From: Hybos culiciformis
Taxonomy: Eukaryota; Arthropoda; Insecta; Diptera; Hybotidae
Length of the DNA stretch: 64,000 nucleotides
Direction: 5' to 3'
Assembly: GCA_964007475.1 (NCBI GenBank)
Contig: OZ023273.1
Span: 111,709,812-111,773,811 of the forward strand
Below the pieces are notes generated by a model, which saw nothing but the letters and a program-made list of their open reading frames with translations, did not search any database and was not told where the DNA came from. Every line of letters starts with the position of its first letter. The first letter of the stretch is position 1. Shown piece after piece: positions 38,570 through 50,987 of the stretch. Both the position numbers and the translations under genes were made by a program.

Positions 38570-41090
38570 ATCTCATTAGAGTTGCACAAAGAAAAAAAAA
38601 AACAAATTTGTTATTTTTTTTTTCAAACAGATATGCTGTGGATGCTGCATAATCAAAATACATCAGCAAAGAAGAAGGATAAAGGAAAGGCACAAAAAAT
38701 ACACACTATATATATGTATATTATTCAAAAAATGATGAAAAAAAAAGTGTATAAAAGCATCATGTAATCAGAATGACAAGCATCAACTGAAAAAAGCACA
38801 TCATGATAGCAAATCATTTTGAAATGGGGATTGGCAAATGTTTTAAAATGATGTTACGTGTATTGAAGAGATTAGAATATTTTATATTATTTAAACTAAT
38901 AAATAAGAAAAAAAAATGTATATATTTATTTATATAGTATATATTATTTTTGTTACATTATTGGAATATTGAGAATATGATTATAATGAAAGGATATAAT
39001 ATTATTCGTATATAGAAGTGAAATCTACTAAATTGGATGCGGGTCAATGAAGAATGTATTATGATTATTTGATGGTTTATACAAAAAAGTTTGATTGACA
39101 TGCATTCGAGTTTAAGAGATCATATTGTATGTACATCATATGCTTCACATAAGCTGGAATGAAAAGCTCAAGAACTATTAAAATTAACATTTTTAACAGA
39201 TTGATGTTGAATTTGAAATAATGGAAAGAAATGTCAGACTAGTAAACAAAATTGTCAGCCAGACTTTAGAGCCAATTATAACTCTCCACATAAATTCTTT
39301 TCTTAATATTCTTAAAAATATATCTGAAGCACAATCAAACTTGCAAAAATTAATAAAAAGAAAAGGAGAATTATTTTTTTTATTACTAATTAGTTATAAT
39401 TTATCAGTATAATTAAATCATTAAACTCCTACACAAGAATCCATATAACAGTATCGAAATAAGTTAAAATCTGGTCCAATATTTCAACACAGTTGTACAC
39501 ACCATATTTTGGTGAATATATTTTTATCAGCACTGGTTTGTGGAATCTTAAATGTTTTTAAGTTCCAAAACGACTCAAAAATTCTGAGTAAATATTAATT
39601 AAATTTAAATCAATTGATTATAATAGCCACTCAAACTAAACTAAGTGTCAAATTTAATCAACACTGACAGCTATATTTTTATCTCTAAAAAGAATAGAAA
39701 TTTTTCTTTAGATTGTATTTATGTTTTCATTCCAAAAGAAAATTCTTAATTCCTTTTCTTACATACAGAAAATAAAACATCAAAATATTCCTTATTTTTC
39801 TTTCTTTTTTTTTTTGCTTTGCAAGGACAATCAATATTATACTTATATATTATATACTTTGATAAAAATGTGTCCGCCAAAATCATCAATCCTCTGCCAA
39901 GTATAAAATTATAAGTATACGAAAAAAAAAAAAAAAAACAATGACGATAAAATAAGAAAAAGAACCCTCTACAATGGGTTTACTTTCATTTCAAAGTCGT
40001 AAATTTTGCTCTTTATCACCAAAACTGTCAAATACGTAGCAATTAGAATATTAATGGGCCGTTTTCAGGCTTATGGAATTTTATGTTTGTTTGTATAATT
40101 TTATTTTATTTTATTTTATTTTTTTTTTTACTTAAAATATAGTATTCCTTTTTGGTACTGTGGGTGGTGGTAAAATGATGGAAAAAATCTAGAAAAAGAA
40201 CGATTTATTGGTTTTCTGAAGGAATATTATGTACATTATTTATTAAATCTATGTATATACATAGAAGAACATAATATATAAATAGTTGATTTTATATAAA
40301 AATTTTAATTATTTATGTACATTTCGAAAGAAAGTTTTTATTGTAATCGAAATGAAAGTGAAATTGAATCAATTTTATTACAAATTTAAATGGAAATCTA
40401 AATAAAATTATTTTTTGTTTAAATGATAATAAAAATTATTTGAAAACTTGTAAACTATATTTAAACAGTAGTATAGTATTTGTGAACTTGTTGTTTGTCA
40501 GCGTTTGTTTTTAGTACATATCTCGATTATGAATTGGTTGAGAAGAAGTCACATGTCAAATACTCCAAATACAGCCAAACATCTGAGACTCAAAATTCTA
40601 AATAAATAATAAGTAAATATTTGATATTTCGTCGTTCAAAATTATATATCTTCCTACGCGGAAATAAGAATTCATTCTATTATAATTCTAACCTGACGAT
40701 TTGCATATTAAATTGAATAATAAATTAATATTAGAAACAAAAAAAAAAAACGAAAGATTTATTTGCAATTTTATAAGTTTTTTATTGCATTTCGCTTATA
40801 AACTACCCTTTATTTGTAATAAAGAAACCATTAAATTTAATCAAACCTTAAAGTAATTATAAAAAATTTATAGATTTTTTTTTCTTCAGTATCAATTGCA
40901 ATTAACATACACCACCATCCCCTTAAAATAACATAAAATTTCATCATTTTCAAAATTTTGTGATTTCTCTGGGGAGAGCTTAAAAACAAAAAAAAAAAAA
41001 CAAAAAAATAATATTTACGATTTTCCAGCATAATACCTTTTTTTTCATAAAATAAATAAATTCTTTTTAATGTCTTTTAATAGATGAACT

Positions 41091-41091
<1 letters not shown>

Positions 41092-41126
<35 letters not shown>
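41092..41126. repeat. (TA)n microsatellite
   Basis: About 17 uninterrupted TA dinucleotides, the longest dinucleotide run in the window. Confidence 0.95.
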
Positions 41127-41130
<4 letters not shown>

Positions 41131-44100
41131 ACACGTCTTTCCTATTTCAAAAATATATTTAATGCTGATTTTGCTGATTTGACACTCACAGGCAAGGGGG
41201 TATTCCATTTTTATTCTAATAAAAAAAAAAATGTTAGAATTCTTAATGTTACTCTAATTTCACATTATAACCTCATAAGTTCAAAATTTTAAGAAAATTT
41301 TCAAAAACTTTACATTATCAGTTGATTTGAGTCAGAATGAAAAGCTCTTATATTGCCATTACATAATTTATTTTAGCTTCAAAGAAACTACACAAATGTT
41401 AAAAAGGAAATATCATTTAAATTTTCATATACGGATTTGCACCGAGAGCACTAATTCGATTTATTCCCTAATTCCTTGATAAACCAGAATATATATAGTA
41501 GTTATATATATGGTATATCAGACTGAAAATAAACACATTTCCCAGGACTCATGCTAATTTAATTCAAAAAAGAAATATCGCTAAATAATTCTTATACACA
41601 TTTATTATTTTTATATATATGTACAATGTACATACATATATATTTATAGCAAATAAATTTTCAATTTTTGTTTTTTTTTTTTTTTTGCCTTTTATCCTTT
41701 TTCTTTTCATTCATTCGATAAAATTTTATATTATTTGAGTGATTTTTCGTCCTGGTGCGCATTCAATAATTTTTCCAGATATCTTTGCCATAACAAAACT
41801 TCACCGAAAAAGAAAAAAAAAATAACAAAATATCATAAAGATTTATTGCTAATGAGATATTTGAACCCATCCTGGATCAAACCAACAAAAAAAAAAACAG
41901 AAAATTGTTCAAAAAATATATAATAATAAAATACAAAAATGAATAAAAAAAAAAAAACAGAGCAACAAAAAAAGAAAATTACTGCGAAAAGTCTGCACAC
42001 CTCCTTATTTTTTGAGTTTGAAAATATTTGAAAATTATTCCTTTTGCAAAGAAAATCAAAAATATCAAAAAATTTTATACTATATGTATAATAAAAAAAA
42101 AACTGTGCGCAGAGACACATTAAAAATGATTTATAATTTCTGCGATAAATTACTAAAATATGGATTTTATAACCTTTTTCTATAACTTTGAGTAAATTTT
42201 CTAATTTAAATACTCATTTTGAAAAGTATGGAAAAAAAGGGGGTTATAATTTCAAGAAATAAAAAAAAAATTATATTATATACATTTAAATATAAATTTT
42301 GAATACAAAAAAGTATATGTATATTATACATTTTATATTTAAAATCCTTAAAAAATAATAAATTATTGAAATTATATTTTTGTTATAATTACATTTTTAC
42401 ACTGTAAAAAATTATATTTTTGTTACAGAATCAAAATAATTTCGAAGTATTTCTAAATACAAGTAATTTCTGCATAAACCGCGAATAAAAAACTGATTTT
42501 CTACTTTATTTACTAAGTAATAAATCATACACTGTTGTGGTAAAATCGTGGTTGTTAATCAAGTTAAACATTTGTATTTACCGAGTTTATCTAAACCTAT
42601 AATAATGGCAAGTTCTCAAATGCAACAACTTAAGTTTCTTCTCCTAAATAAAATGGGTAGAGTGCCAAAAGTATTCCGGTAATAATGGATAATTTGCCTG
42701 TTTATTAGATGCAATACATTTATAACATTATGTTTTATGTATTTCTTACATAGAGCTGAAATCAAGTGCTAATCGAATATTGTAATTTCTGTAATTTTAA
42801 GATTAAAATAATATTATACCAAAAATTTCCTTTAAAACATTTTCATTAATAAATATTACAAAAGAACATACCACTATTACAACTAGGCTACTTTTGTCAG
42901 AAAGGGCATTGAGGTATTTAACATTTTTTTAATTTCATTATTAATTGTTTATCCAATTCAATTGAAAAAATAATAAAAAATATATGTCTTTAATTAAAAT
43001 TTATTTCCCGTCAATTACAATGACATATACATGAATATGTCTGGCTAGCATATAGATATGGATATTATTGTACACACATCAGTCTTTTAATATATTTTTC
43101 CCTCCTATACTCGTAAATTAAATATATAATATTTTAATTTCAATTTCAATCAAAAATCATAATTCATAAAAATGACAGCCTTTTTTTCATTCTTCAGACG
43201 ATTCTCTGAATGTTGAAATTATATTTACACAATCCAGTAGTACATTTTATATAAAAATGGAAAGAATAAGGAATATAAAAAAAATTATAGAAATATAATA
43301 TTTTTCGATCATAAATTTGTAATACGCTTAAAGTAAATAAGAGATGTGGAGGCTCTTATATCGCAATAAGATATATAGAGATAGTTTTTAAAGTAATCTA
43401 AATTCGAAATTTAATTAATAGAAACACAGAAATTTCTTAAAGGTGTATTAAAAATTAAAAAGATTGTCGCCTAACAAAGCCTAATGTCTAATGGACGATA
43501 ATTTATTGTACAGTTCAGGGTAAAACTACCTCTAGTATAGAGACGATGGCAATTGTACTTGTCTTGCCCAGCTGTCATCTATTAACAGAATTTATACAAT
43601 GTACATTATACATAAAATAGTATATTTAAAATGTGAGAATTCATTTCCTAAACTTTCTAATAATTATCTGAATGTTTAATCCAATACAAAATATTTTCGT
43701 ATACTAAAAATAGTTTTATACATCTTAATATGAAGGGAAAATATTATTTTACTTCTTTTTTTTTTTTAAATAAATAAAAATGAGTTATTGAATCTGCAGT
43801 TGCACCAATTTTAGATTTTTTATACATTTTTTTTCCGTACCGTCAACTTTACTATTTATATTTATATTGTATATATAGTTTTCCATATAGTATTCTTTTT
43901 TCTAATGTTGTTCTCAGAATGTCCAATTTTGACACAAATCGGTCTATTTCTATAAAATTTTCTTCATATACACATAATATATCGTTTATTTGTATAATAA
44001 AATATCCTTGTTTTTTTTTTTTTATATTATTTTTGTTCGATACAGACGATATCCTAAAAGAACATATATCAAAATTTGAACACCAGCAAAATAAAAAAAT

Positions 44101-45257
44101 TAAATTTGGTCTATATCGAAGTAGAAAAGAAAACCAGTTCAAATAAAAGAAATGTTCATAATAAATTATTAAAGAATTTAAAAAAATAAAAAAATTAGTA
44201 TAATTATATTTCTAAAAAAAAAAATTTGAACTTTCTTTCAGTAGGTTTGAAAACAATAAGGTTTTGTTTAAAAAGAAATATAAGACCTCGTTAAGCCTAG
44301 AAAAAAAAATATATTATTTTGTTCAGAAACATTAAAAGCTTAGTCGATAATTATGGAAATTGGATTTTTTGCGACCAATATGAAACTAAGGCGTGTAAGC
44401 CAAAATATTTGATATTTTCGAGAATACAGTACGATTAACTTATTACGTAAATTTGGTTCAAATCTTAGTAAATAAATTCACAGAAGTATCTGTACCTGAA
44501 ATCAAAGATTTATTTTTTTTTTTCACATTGCGTATATTGTATAGATAGGGAAGATAATTTATTGTATTTATTTTCTATGATGTTGTCTTAGCAGAAAAAA
44601 AAATTGTCCAAACGTATCTAGAAAAATATATATATGCAAAACAAATAAAATTTTATAACAGTTACCATGTTCTTCAAAATACCAAAAAATAAAATAATAT
44701 ATCGAAGAACGGAAAAAAAGAAAATAAATACATAAATAAAAAATTCTTTTTTTTTCGCATGCAGCTTGGCTTTAGCAATAAATCACCTTCAAAATGTTAA
44801 ATGGCAATAAATCACTAATCTATCGCATGTCTTTAAGGTATATTAATATTTTTGTGAGAGTGCAAGGATATAATTATCAACTTGAGTTTTTCTGTGAATA
44901 ATCATAATTCATTCTTTTTCATAAATCATGGAAATTAGGAAAAAGGTCTGAATCATCATCTATAAATGAAAAAGTTTTTTGAGGAATTGACATTCTAGGG
45001 TACTCACTGCAAATTTACAACTTATAAAATATACTGGTTCTGAAAATCGTCAAGTGAAGTGGCATGTAAATGAATGCATAATTTTTAATTTGTTTTTTAT
45101 TAGTATTTAATTTCTCGTCCACTCGAGATTTTTAAACCTAATTCAATATAGTTTAAAATTAAAAAGTTTTTGAAACGTGCAAGCTTTATATTTGTTATTA
45201 TATAATTTTCATTTGATTACTTATGTTTTAATATTTATTGTCACTGCCACTTTGACT

Positions 45258-45567
45258 TAAATTATTCTCATTTTTATTCTGTACTTTTTGTGCAGAAACT
45301 TCAAAAAGATATGTAAAACTGAAAGATAACTTTAAAAGAAATCTTATTAAAAGAAGTCCTAGAAATATATATGAGCAAAATTTTTTCAATCAATCAATAA
45401 TTATTCAATCAATCAATATTTCAAAACTAACTGAGCTTGAGATAAAATTTAATAACGATAAAAACCTCAAATTCGATTTAAATTTTACTTCATTTAATTG
45501 TTTCAACGAAAATTTTTTCTCTATGACGTATATCTATATAGTTAACCACATGTTGAAGTGCATTTAA
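45258..45567 (+). other. Long open frame behind a possible splice acceptor; unidentified
   Basis: The frame is open for about 102 codons, from just after a TGA to the TAA at 45565-45567, without an early ATG. A pyrimidine-rich TTATTCTGTACTTTTTGTGCAG ending at 45295 could be a 3' splice site, giving a terminal exon of about 90 codons that starts ETSKRYVKLKDNFKRN. The peptide is rich in N, F, K and I, as expected for this base composition, and contains a repetitive NQS/NQSI part from a (TCAA)n run. No domain is recognisable. In DNA this rich in A+T, such a length is rare but can occur by chance in a window of this size. Confidence 0.18.
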
Positions 45568-45806
45568 CATGGTTTTAAATATTAACTAACTATATACCTA
45601 ACTCTGTGTACACCTAGAGGATAAAGTAAAAAAAAAAAAACTTAGTAGTTTATACAAACAAGATTACAACTATGTACATTCAATTAATCAAAAATCACAA
45701 AAAAAAAAGAAATAATTTTTGGTAGACCATCAAGAAAATAAGAATAAAAAAAAGAAAACCTTTGAAAATTTTTCAAATGAAAATAAACTTAGCAATGAAT
45801 AAAATA

Positions 45807-46085
45807 CAGTGCTCACTATATAGGCACACTTTATTTTTGAGTAAATATTTGAACATCCTCTGCAATAAGGGAAAAAAACATACGGATCTATATATAGCTA
45901 ACGATTATAAATCCAATTTACACACATCAATTTTTCATTTTCCAGTTTATTTCATTTTTTTTTTCTCTATCTTCCTGATACACTTTGTTGATGAATAATA
46001 ATCTTTTCATGTCCTGTGCGCCTATAATACATTATGTAGACAGTTCTATGATGTAATTTTGTGCATACCACAGTGATTATAACTG
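45807..46085. mobile_element. Possible Tc1/mariner-like miniature element (very decayed)
   Basis: The left end CAGTGCTCACTATATAGG, followed by CACAC, resembles a Tc1-type terminus and is preceded by TA. At 46085 an inverted CAGT end is followed by TA, as required for TA-targeted insertion. The two termini match only weakly beyond the first four bases. The call rests on the left end and the TA flanks. Confidence 0.2.
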
Positions 46086-46087
46086 TA

Positions 46088-47797
46088 AAATTTTCAATTT
46101 ATAAACACGAATTTTATGTTCTTTTTTTTCCTTACATTATCCTAGAATTTTTTTTTTTGTTTTTCTGTTGATGGTCAATCAGTTTGCTTGTGGTTTGTTT
46201 TTTTTTTTTTTTTTTTTGAAACGAAGGGCTAGAATAGTATAATCAAGTAGGAAAAAATGTTTATCAAAAAGATAAATTGCGAGAATATAAAACATATTTT
46301 TGATACATAAAACAACAAGAGAAATACATTTTTTTTGGTACTTTGGGCTCAGCTGTTTCTGTATATAGTTAAAAAATTTATTTCTCAGTTTAGTTGATGA
46401 ATTATTATCTTAATAAACGAAAAATTTGAGTATATTAATATCTTATCATACAAAGATATTTCCTTAATCAGAATTAATTTTGGTTGCTATATTATCGATT
46501 CAAAATTTTAAAGACGGAAAATACGAAAAGAAGATTATATTAAGATAATTGGTAGAAAGGACGAAACATTTGCGTTGGTGATCATTTTTTGGTCCTACTT
46601 CTTTTTCTTAACTTTTTACTATTTTACTAAAGTGGCTAAATACGTTATAATTATTAGTGTTTCCATCTGAACTACATACTTTAGAATCTAACACATATTC
46701 TTGTGAAATACTAGAAAATAATACCAAGTCAGCAAAGTCTTTTCAAATCAGATAGTATCACTAATCTAACATAAAATTCTAAAATCTTTTAACAAAACCT
46801 AGCTAAATTTCATTTACTCTTAATTTTAAATAAATATAATTTTGTTTCGTTCATTAAAACAAATAGATAATTCCAACATAAAGCCATCAAACACTGTAAG
46901 TAACTAATATATGTAACATTTTATAGTAGTGTATGAAAAAAAATTAATTTTTGATATGAATATTTTCTCAAAATTAAATTTAGATTGTGGTAACATAATG
47001 ATGCGGAACCAGAATAAATAAAACGGTTATGATGTGCAAATAGAGAGTATGTTTATTATATTTTGAAGGATAAAATTCCAGCATCAACACCAGAAGATAT
47101 AACTTTTATTTTTTTGTTATTCCTCGTTCATAACAATGAAAATGTAATAATTTTCTAATATTCAGGAAAAAAAACAAAAATAAATTCTAAACAAATAAAT
47201 TATTTTTATAAATTTGAAATGTTTGTGCTTTGTAATTAATTATTATCTGATGTTTAGATCTATGACCAACATACGGAAAAAAAAAATAAAAAAAAAAATT
47301 ATGACAATAAATTCATCTTTTAATATTTTCAGGAATTTCGCAATAAAAGAAACATCTGCTTCTAAGAGAAAATTTTATGTGATTTATGTTTTTAAAATAT
47401 TATTTATCATCTTTTTATCGGATTTTATGTTTTTTTTTTTCCTATTTTAACATTGAATGAGGTGTTTTCTGCATATCAATTCGAAAAAAAAAAAAGAAAC
47501 CAAATTTTATTTTAATTAAAATTTATTGAATTTTTGAAAATTTAAACCTTTTCTGTATAACACCCGAATTTCTAAATTAGTAATAAAGGTACAATTATAT
47601 ACAACATACATAGATGTGAACACTGTACATCGCAAGTAAAAATTTATAGGAAAAATGATAGAATGAACACATGCATATCTGAGAAAAAAAAACGTGAGAT
47701 AAATGGCTATAAAAATAGGCATACTAAGCCTTAATTATAAGTTCCAAAAATAATGATAAAATTTCACAGTGTTTCACAATTTCATAAGTACGAATCT
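46088..47797. other. A+T-rich stretch without recognisable genes
   Basis: Low-complexity DNA. Frames at 47214-47450 (plus) and 47516-47722 (minus) have no recognisable features, and no element ends were seen. Confidence 0.6.
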
Positions 47798-47801
47798 AGG
47801 C

Positions 47802-48040
47802 TAATTCATCGCCTAGCAATTCATCGCCAAGCAATTCATCGGCAGCAATTCATCGCCAGCAATTCATCGTCAAGCAATTCATCGTCAAGCAATTCATCGC
47901 CAAGCAATTCATCGCCGAGCAGTTCATCGCCAGTAATTCATCGCCAGTAATTCATCGCCCGTAATTCATCGCCAGCAATTCATCCCCAGCAATTCATCGC
48001 CACCAATTCATCGCCAGCAATTCATCGCCAGTAATTCATC
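47802..48040 (+). repeat. Minisatellite array 1, about 17 units of 14-15 bp
   Basis: Units are AATTCATCGCC followed by TAGC, AAGC, AGC or AGT. The first eight are mainly 15-bp types (CTAGC, CAAGC, TCAAGC, CGAGC, with two 14-bp CAGC units as the third and fourth). The remainder are 14-bp types ending AGT, CGT, AGC or ACC. A short inverted unit (AATTGCTGGCGATTCAT) closes the array at 48042-48058. The plus-strand frame 47753-47950 only translates the repeat (IHRQ and SNSS motifs). Confidence 0.95.
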
Positions 48041-48064
48041 AAATTGCTGGCGATTCATATTTTA

Positions 48065-48388
48065 TGTTTTTTTTTTGGTTTCTTTTTTATATTTCGGCGA
48101 AAAAAAAATTATGGCGTCGAAAAATGTACGAAAATTTTGAGTTTCCATATCTCCAAAACGGGGCATTTCCGAGAAAAAAACGTTTGAATTTGGTGATTTG
48201 GGAACCGCCTCTACTTCCTCACCAAGTTTCTGCCACATCGGGCTAATTATTTTTTTTTTTTTTAATATTTCGGAGGAAAAAAAATTTTTTCCATAGAAAA
48301 ATGTATGAAAATTTTGAGGGGCCAAATCTCCGAACGGAGCATTTCCAAGAATACAGCTTGTGTACCGCCTCTACCCAATCACCAATTG
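48065..48388. repeat. Two diverged direct copies of a block of about 177 bp between the arrays
   Basis: Both copies contain ATATTTCGG(C/A)G, then a poly-A stretch, GAAAAATGTA(C/T)GAAAATTTTGAG, ATCTCC..AACGG.GCATTTCC, and ACCGCCTCTAC followed by TCACCAA. Copy 1 spans about 48065-48248 and copy 2 about 48250-48388. On the minus strand the frame 48062-48325 reads through parts of both, giving repeated QNF(H/R)TFF peptides 59 codons apart. It is not clear whether this was ever coding. The second copy runs directly into array 2. Confidence 0.75.
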
Positions 48389-48548
48389 GCGATGAATTGC
48401 TGGCGATGAATTGCTGGCGATGAATTGCTGTCGATGAATTGCTGGAGATGAATTCCTGGCGATGAATTGCTGGCGATGAATTACTGGCGATGAATTGCTG
48501 GCGATGAATTACTGGCGATGAATTACTAGCGATGAATTACTGGCGATC
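48384..48548 (-). repeat. Minisatellite array 2, about 11 units of 14 bp
   Basis: The plus strand reads GATGAATTGCTGGC or GATGAATTACTGGC repeated, the complement of array 1 units. All units are the 14-bp form, like the inner half of array 1. Single-unit variants include CTGTC, CTGGA and TTCCTGG. Arrays 1 and 2 alone could form a large hairpin with a loop of about 340 bp. Confidence 0.95.
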
Positions 48549-49402
48549 AGACGACATGAAGCGTGAGTTTTTCAATATCGGAAGCACACTAAAAGAATTT
48601 AATGCTGTTTAGGCTTACAAATAATACAGTATTAAATAAGGCAAGATATTGAAATGCTCTGAAATACATAGGTTCATTTTAATTATTTTGAAGTTAACAT
48701 ATGTACATTTAATGTTTATTACAAAATTGATCCGAATGTTTTTTACTTTAGAAAAAAAATTTTAATTTGAATTATTTGAATATCTAAAAATTATATCGTT
48801 TTATTGTATCTTCAAATCACAAAAAAAATCAAATTAGTATACTTTTCAGCGCAAATAATGAATTTCCTTTACTCATTATTCTTATTCTTATACATAATTG
48901 CCTTTCCTACATTCTAATGTTTTTTAGGCGGTTAATTTAGTGTCTCTGCTATTACAGCAAATTAAATTCGTATCCCTTTCATATTATTAAGAATGCATAA
49001 TTTAAAATCATTATTCGCTACATTGAAAATTAGTTTAACGCCTGCTATGAAATTTAGCCGTTAATAAAAATTCCATACAAAATAATGATTTCAATAATTT
49101 TGCCATTAGTACAGAATTTCAGTATTGAAAAGCGACATCTGATTAATATAATCAATACTGAAATTCTCTTTGAATGGGAATTTTTTTGTAAGCACAATAA
49201 TGAATTAAATTTTTGCATTCTTAATATTAGAAAGCGTATAGAAAGAAATATGTATTGTAAATAAAAGGTAATATAGGGGTAATTCCTATTGAATGCAAGT
49301 TCTGAATGCATTATTAAAATTTTAATCTATGATTTTTTGTTAAATATTAAAATCTTTTCTACGGAAGCACTCAATAAGTTCAATATATGAAGGATTCGTC
49401 CC
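48549..49402. other. A+T-rich DNA between arrays 2 and 3
   Basis: No repeat units, gene or recognisable element. A short inverted pair, CAGTATTGAAAAGCG near 49,120 and CAATACTGAAATTCTC near 49,153, could form a small local stem. The frame 49054-49311 (minus) has no recognisable content. Confidence 0.5.
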
Positions 49403-49594
49403 TGCTGGTGATGAATTGCTGGTGATGAATTGCTGGCGATGAATTACTGGCGATGAATTACTGGCGATGAATTGCTTGGCGATGAATTGCTTGGCGATGA
49501 ACTTTTTGACGATGATTTGCTTGACGATGAATTGCTGGCGATGAATTGCTGGCGATGAATTGCTTCGCGATGAATTGCTAGGCCATGAATCAGC
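49403..49594 (-). repeat. Minisatellite array 3, about 13 units, mirror of array 1
   Basis: Read on the minus strand from 49594 inward, the unit endings are GCCTAGC, GCGAAGC, CCAGC, CCAGC, GTCAAGC, a damaged GTCAA unit, CCAAGC, CCAAGC, CCAGT, CCAGT, CCAGC, ACCAGC and ACCAGC. Array 1 from its outer end reads CCTAGC, CCAAGC, GGCAGC, CCAGC, GTCAAGC, GTCAAGC, CCAAGC, CCGAGC, CCAGT, CCAGT. The unit lengths therefore agree position by position over about ten units. The minus-strand frame 49444-49638 mirrors the array 1 frame for this reason. Confidence 0.95.
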
Positions 49595-49595
49595 C

Positions 49596-50987
49596 GCTTA
49601 CCGTTAAAACTAATTGAGCCCGTATTATTAAGTATCAAAACAAAATTAATTATAGCAACATTTCATCCAACTTATAGTATCGATATGAAAATAAATAAAT
49701 AATAGTTGATATAGTTTTTTGAGTAAATTATTAACTTAATTCATTTGGGCTTTTGGAATAATTTACAATTATTATTATTTTTCTTGGTAAATGTTTTATA
49801 AATGTTTTATCTCTCAACTGTTGAATAAACTATATCAGATACAGCATTTTTGCACATTTGGAAGTTAAATGTTTTAAAATTAAATATTGAAACATTCAAT
49901 AACCTATTTCTTAAGTATGAACGCACCTAAATTTTTTGCATCAGCATGAAACCTTCGATTTTAATTAAAATTTGGGAATGTAATTTTTTTAAATTTCATT
50001 ATTCATTTCAAAAAAATAAATTTAAGTCAATCATAAAACAAAGTGCCCACGTTTTTATTATATAAATGTTTAAAATATTAAATTGTTTCAAGAACTTATC
50101 AATGTCAATATCTTCTTTATGTTCATTGCAAATTATTGACAATTTAACAAATATACAATTTTTTCTTCCTTTTTTTTATTTTTGATATTAACTTAAAAGT
50201 CAAAATATAAATTTTTTATTTTTTTTTATTCATTTAATTAAAATTAATGTTTGCTATAAATTTATTATTTTTTCATTAAAAACAAATTAAAAATGCAATG
50301 ATAATAATAATAATTTAATTTTTATTATTATTAGTTCGTATCATAAACATCAAATTTATATTTATTTATATTTATTTTTTTTTTGTTTTTTTTTTTTGTA
50401 ACGTTTTAGTTGTCACCACACTAAACAACAAAAAAAAAAATAACACGACCATCATAATTAAAGACAATTCGTGTACGCAGCACATTATAATTTTCCATAT
50501 TTATTTTACTTCTTGCTTTTTTATTATTATTATTATTATTATTATTTTGCTTCAATATCAATTAATTCGTAAGACGTGCCCTAATAACATCAAAAAAAAA
50601 TATATATATATATAATAATATGAGAAAAAAACAATTTCTTTGTTTTTTTTTATTTAAGTTAAATAAAAATTATTGTAAATCAATGAAAAGTCAATAAAAA
50701 TAACACATAGACACAATTAAGAAGAAAATAAAAAATAATAACAATAAAATTTTTGGGGTTTAAAAATGTGGAAATTTTTTTAATATAAATTTTTGAAGGA
50801 AAATTAATTTTATATAAATACGTATTTCCTAGAGTCAGGGTTACAGGGATTTTGTTATAATTCAACTCTTTCAATTGTTGTCTTTTAGAAACTTAAGTAG
50901 AAAAGAAAGTGTAAAAATTTTTATGGCACTTTTCTACTAAATACTTTTAATTTGTCGGTAGTGTAGTTTAAAATTTATTTTTTTTAG
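49596..50987. other. A+T-rich stretch with simple repeats; no recognisable genes
   Basis: Homopolymer-rich DNA including an (ATT)n run at 50521-50547. At the right edge, GTCGGTA near 50954 faces TACCGAC near 50989, an inverted pair that brackets the acceptor of the candidate exon at 50988. Confidence 0.6.
50521..50547. repeat. (ATT)n microsatellite
   Basis: Nine ATT trinucleotides without interruption. Confidence 0.9.

Larger units (their letters stand above)
37865..45257. other. A+T-rich stretch with simple repeats; no recognisable genes
   Basis: Contains an (AAT/AAC)n block near 38.5 kb and a long (TA)n near 41.1 kb, but no convincing exon or element end. Frames such as 38457-38693, 41833-42120, 43852-44142 and 43919-44146 are homopolymer or microsatellite translations (runs of C, Y and F from AAC and AAT repeats, for example). 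The 39221-39412 frame is less biased but unrecognised. Confidence 0.6.
47798..49595. mobile_element. Foldback-like structure with arms made of 14/15-bp tandem units
   Basis: An array of AATTCATCGCCAGC-type units in plus orientation (47802-48040) and one in minus orientation (49403-49594) form the outer arms. Between them lie two diverged copies of a block of about 177 bp, a second minus-orientation array (48384-48548) and about 850 bp of A+T-rich DNA. Read from the outside in, both outer arms start with a GGCT.ATTCAT.GCCTAGC boundary and then run through the same succession of 15-bp and 14-bp variants. They are therefore inverted copies of one array and did not expand independently. Terminal arms composed of short tandem units are the hallmark of foldback elements known from Drosophila. 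No target duplication or transposase was found, so mobility is inferred. Confidence 0.6.

Noticed and set aside
38457..38767. Minus-strand frame with long C and Y runs and the overlapping plus-strand frame
   Set aside because: Direct translation of the AAT/AAC microsatellite and adjacent poly-A.
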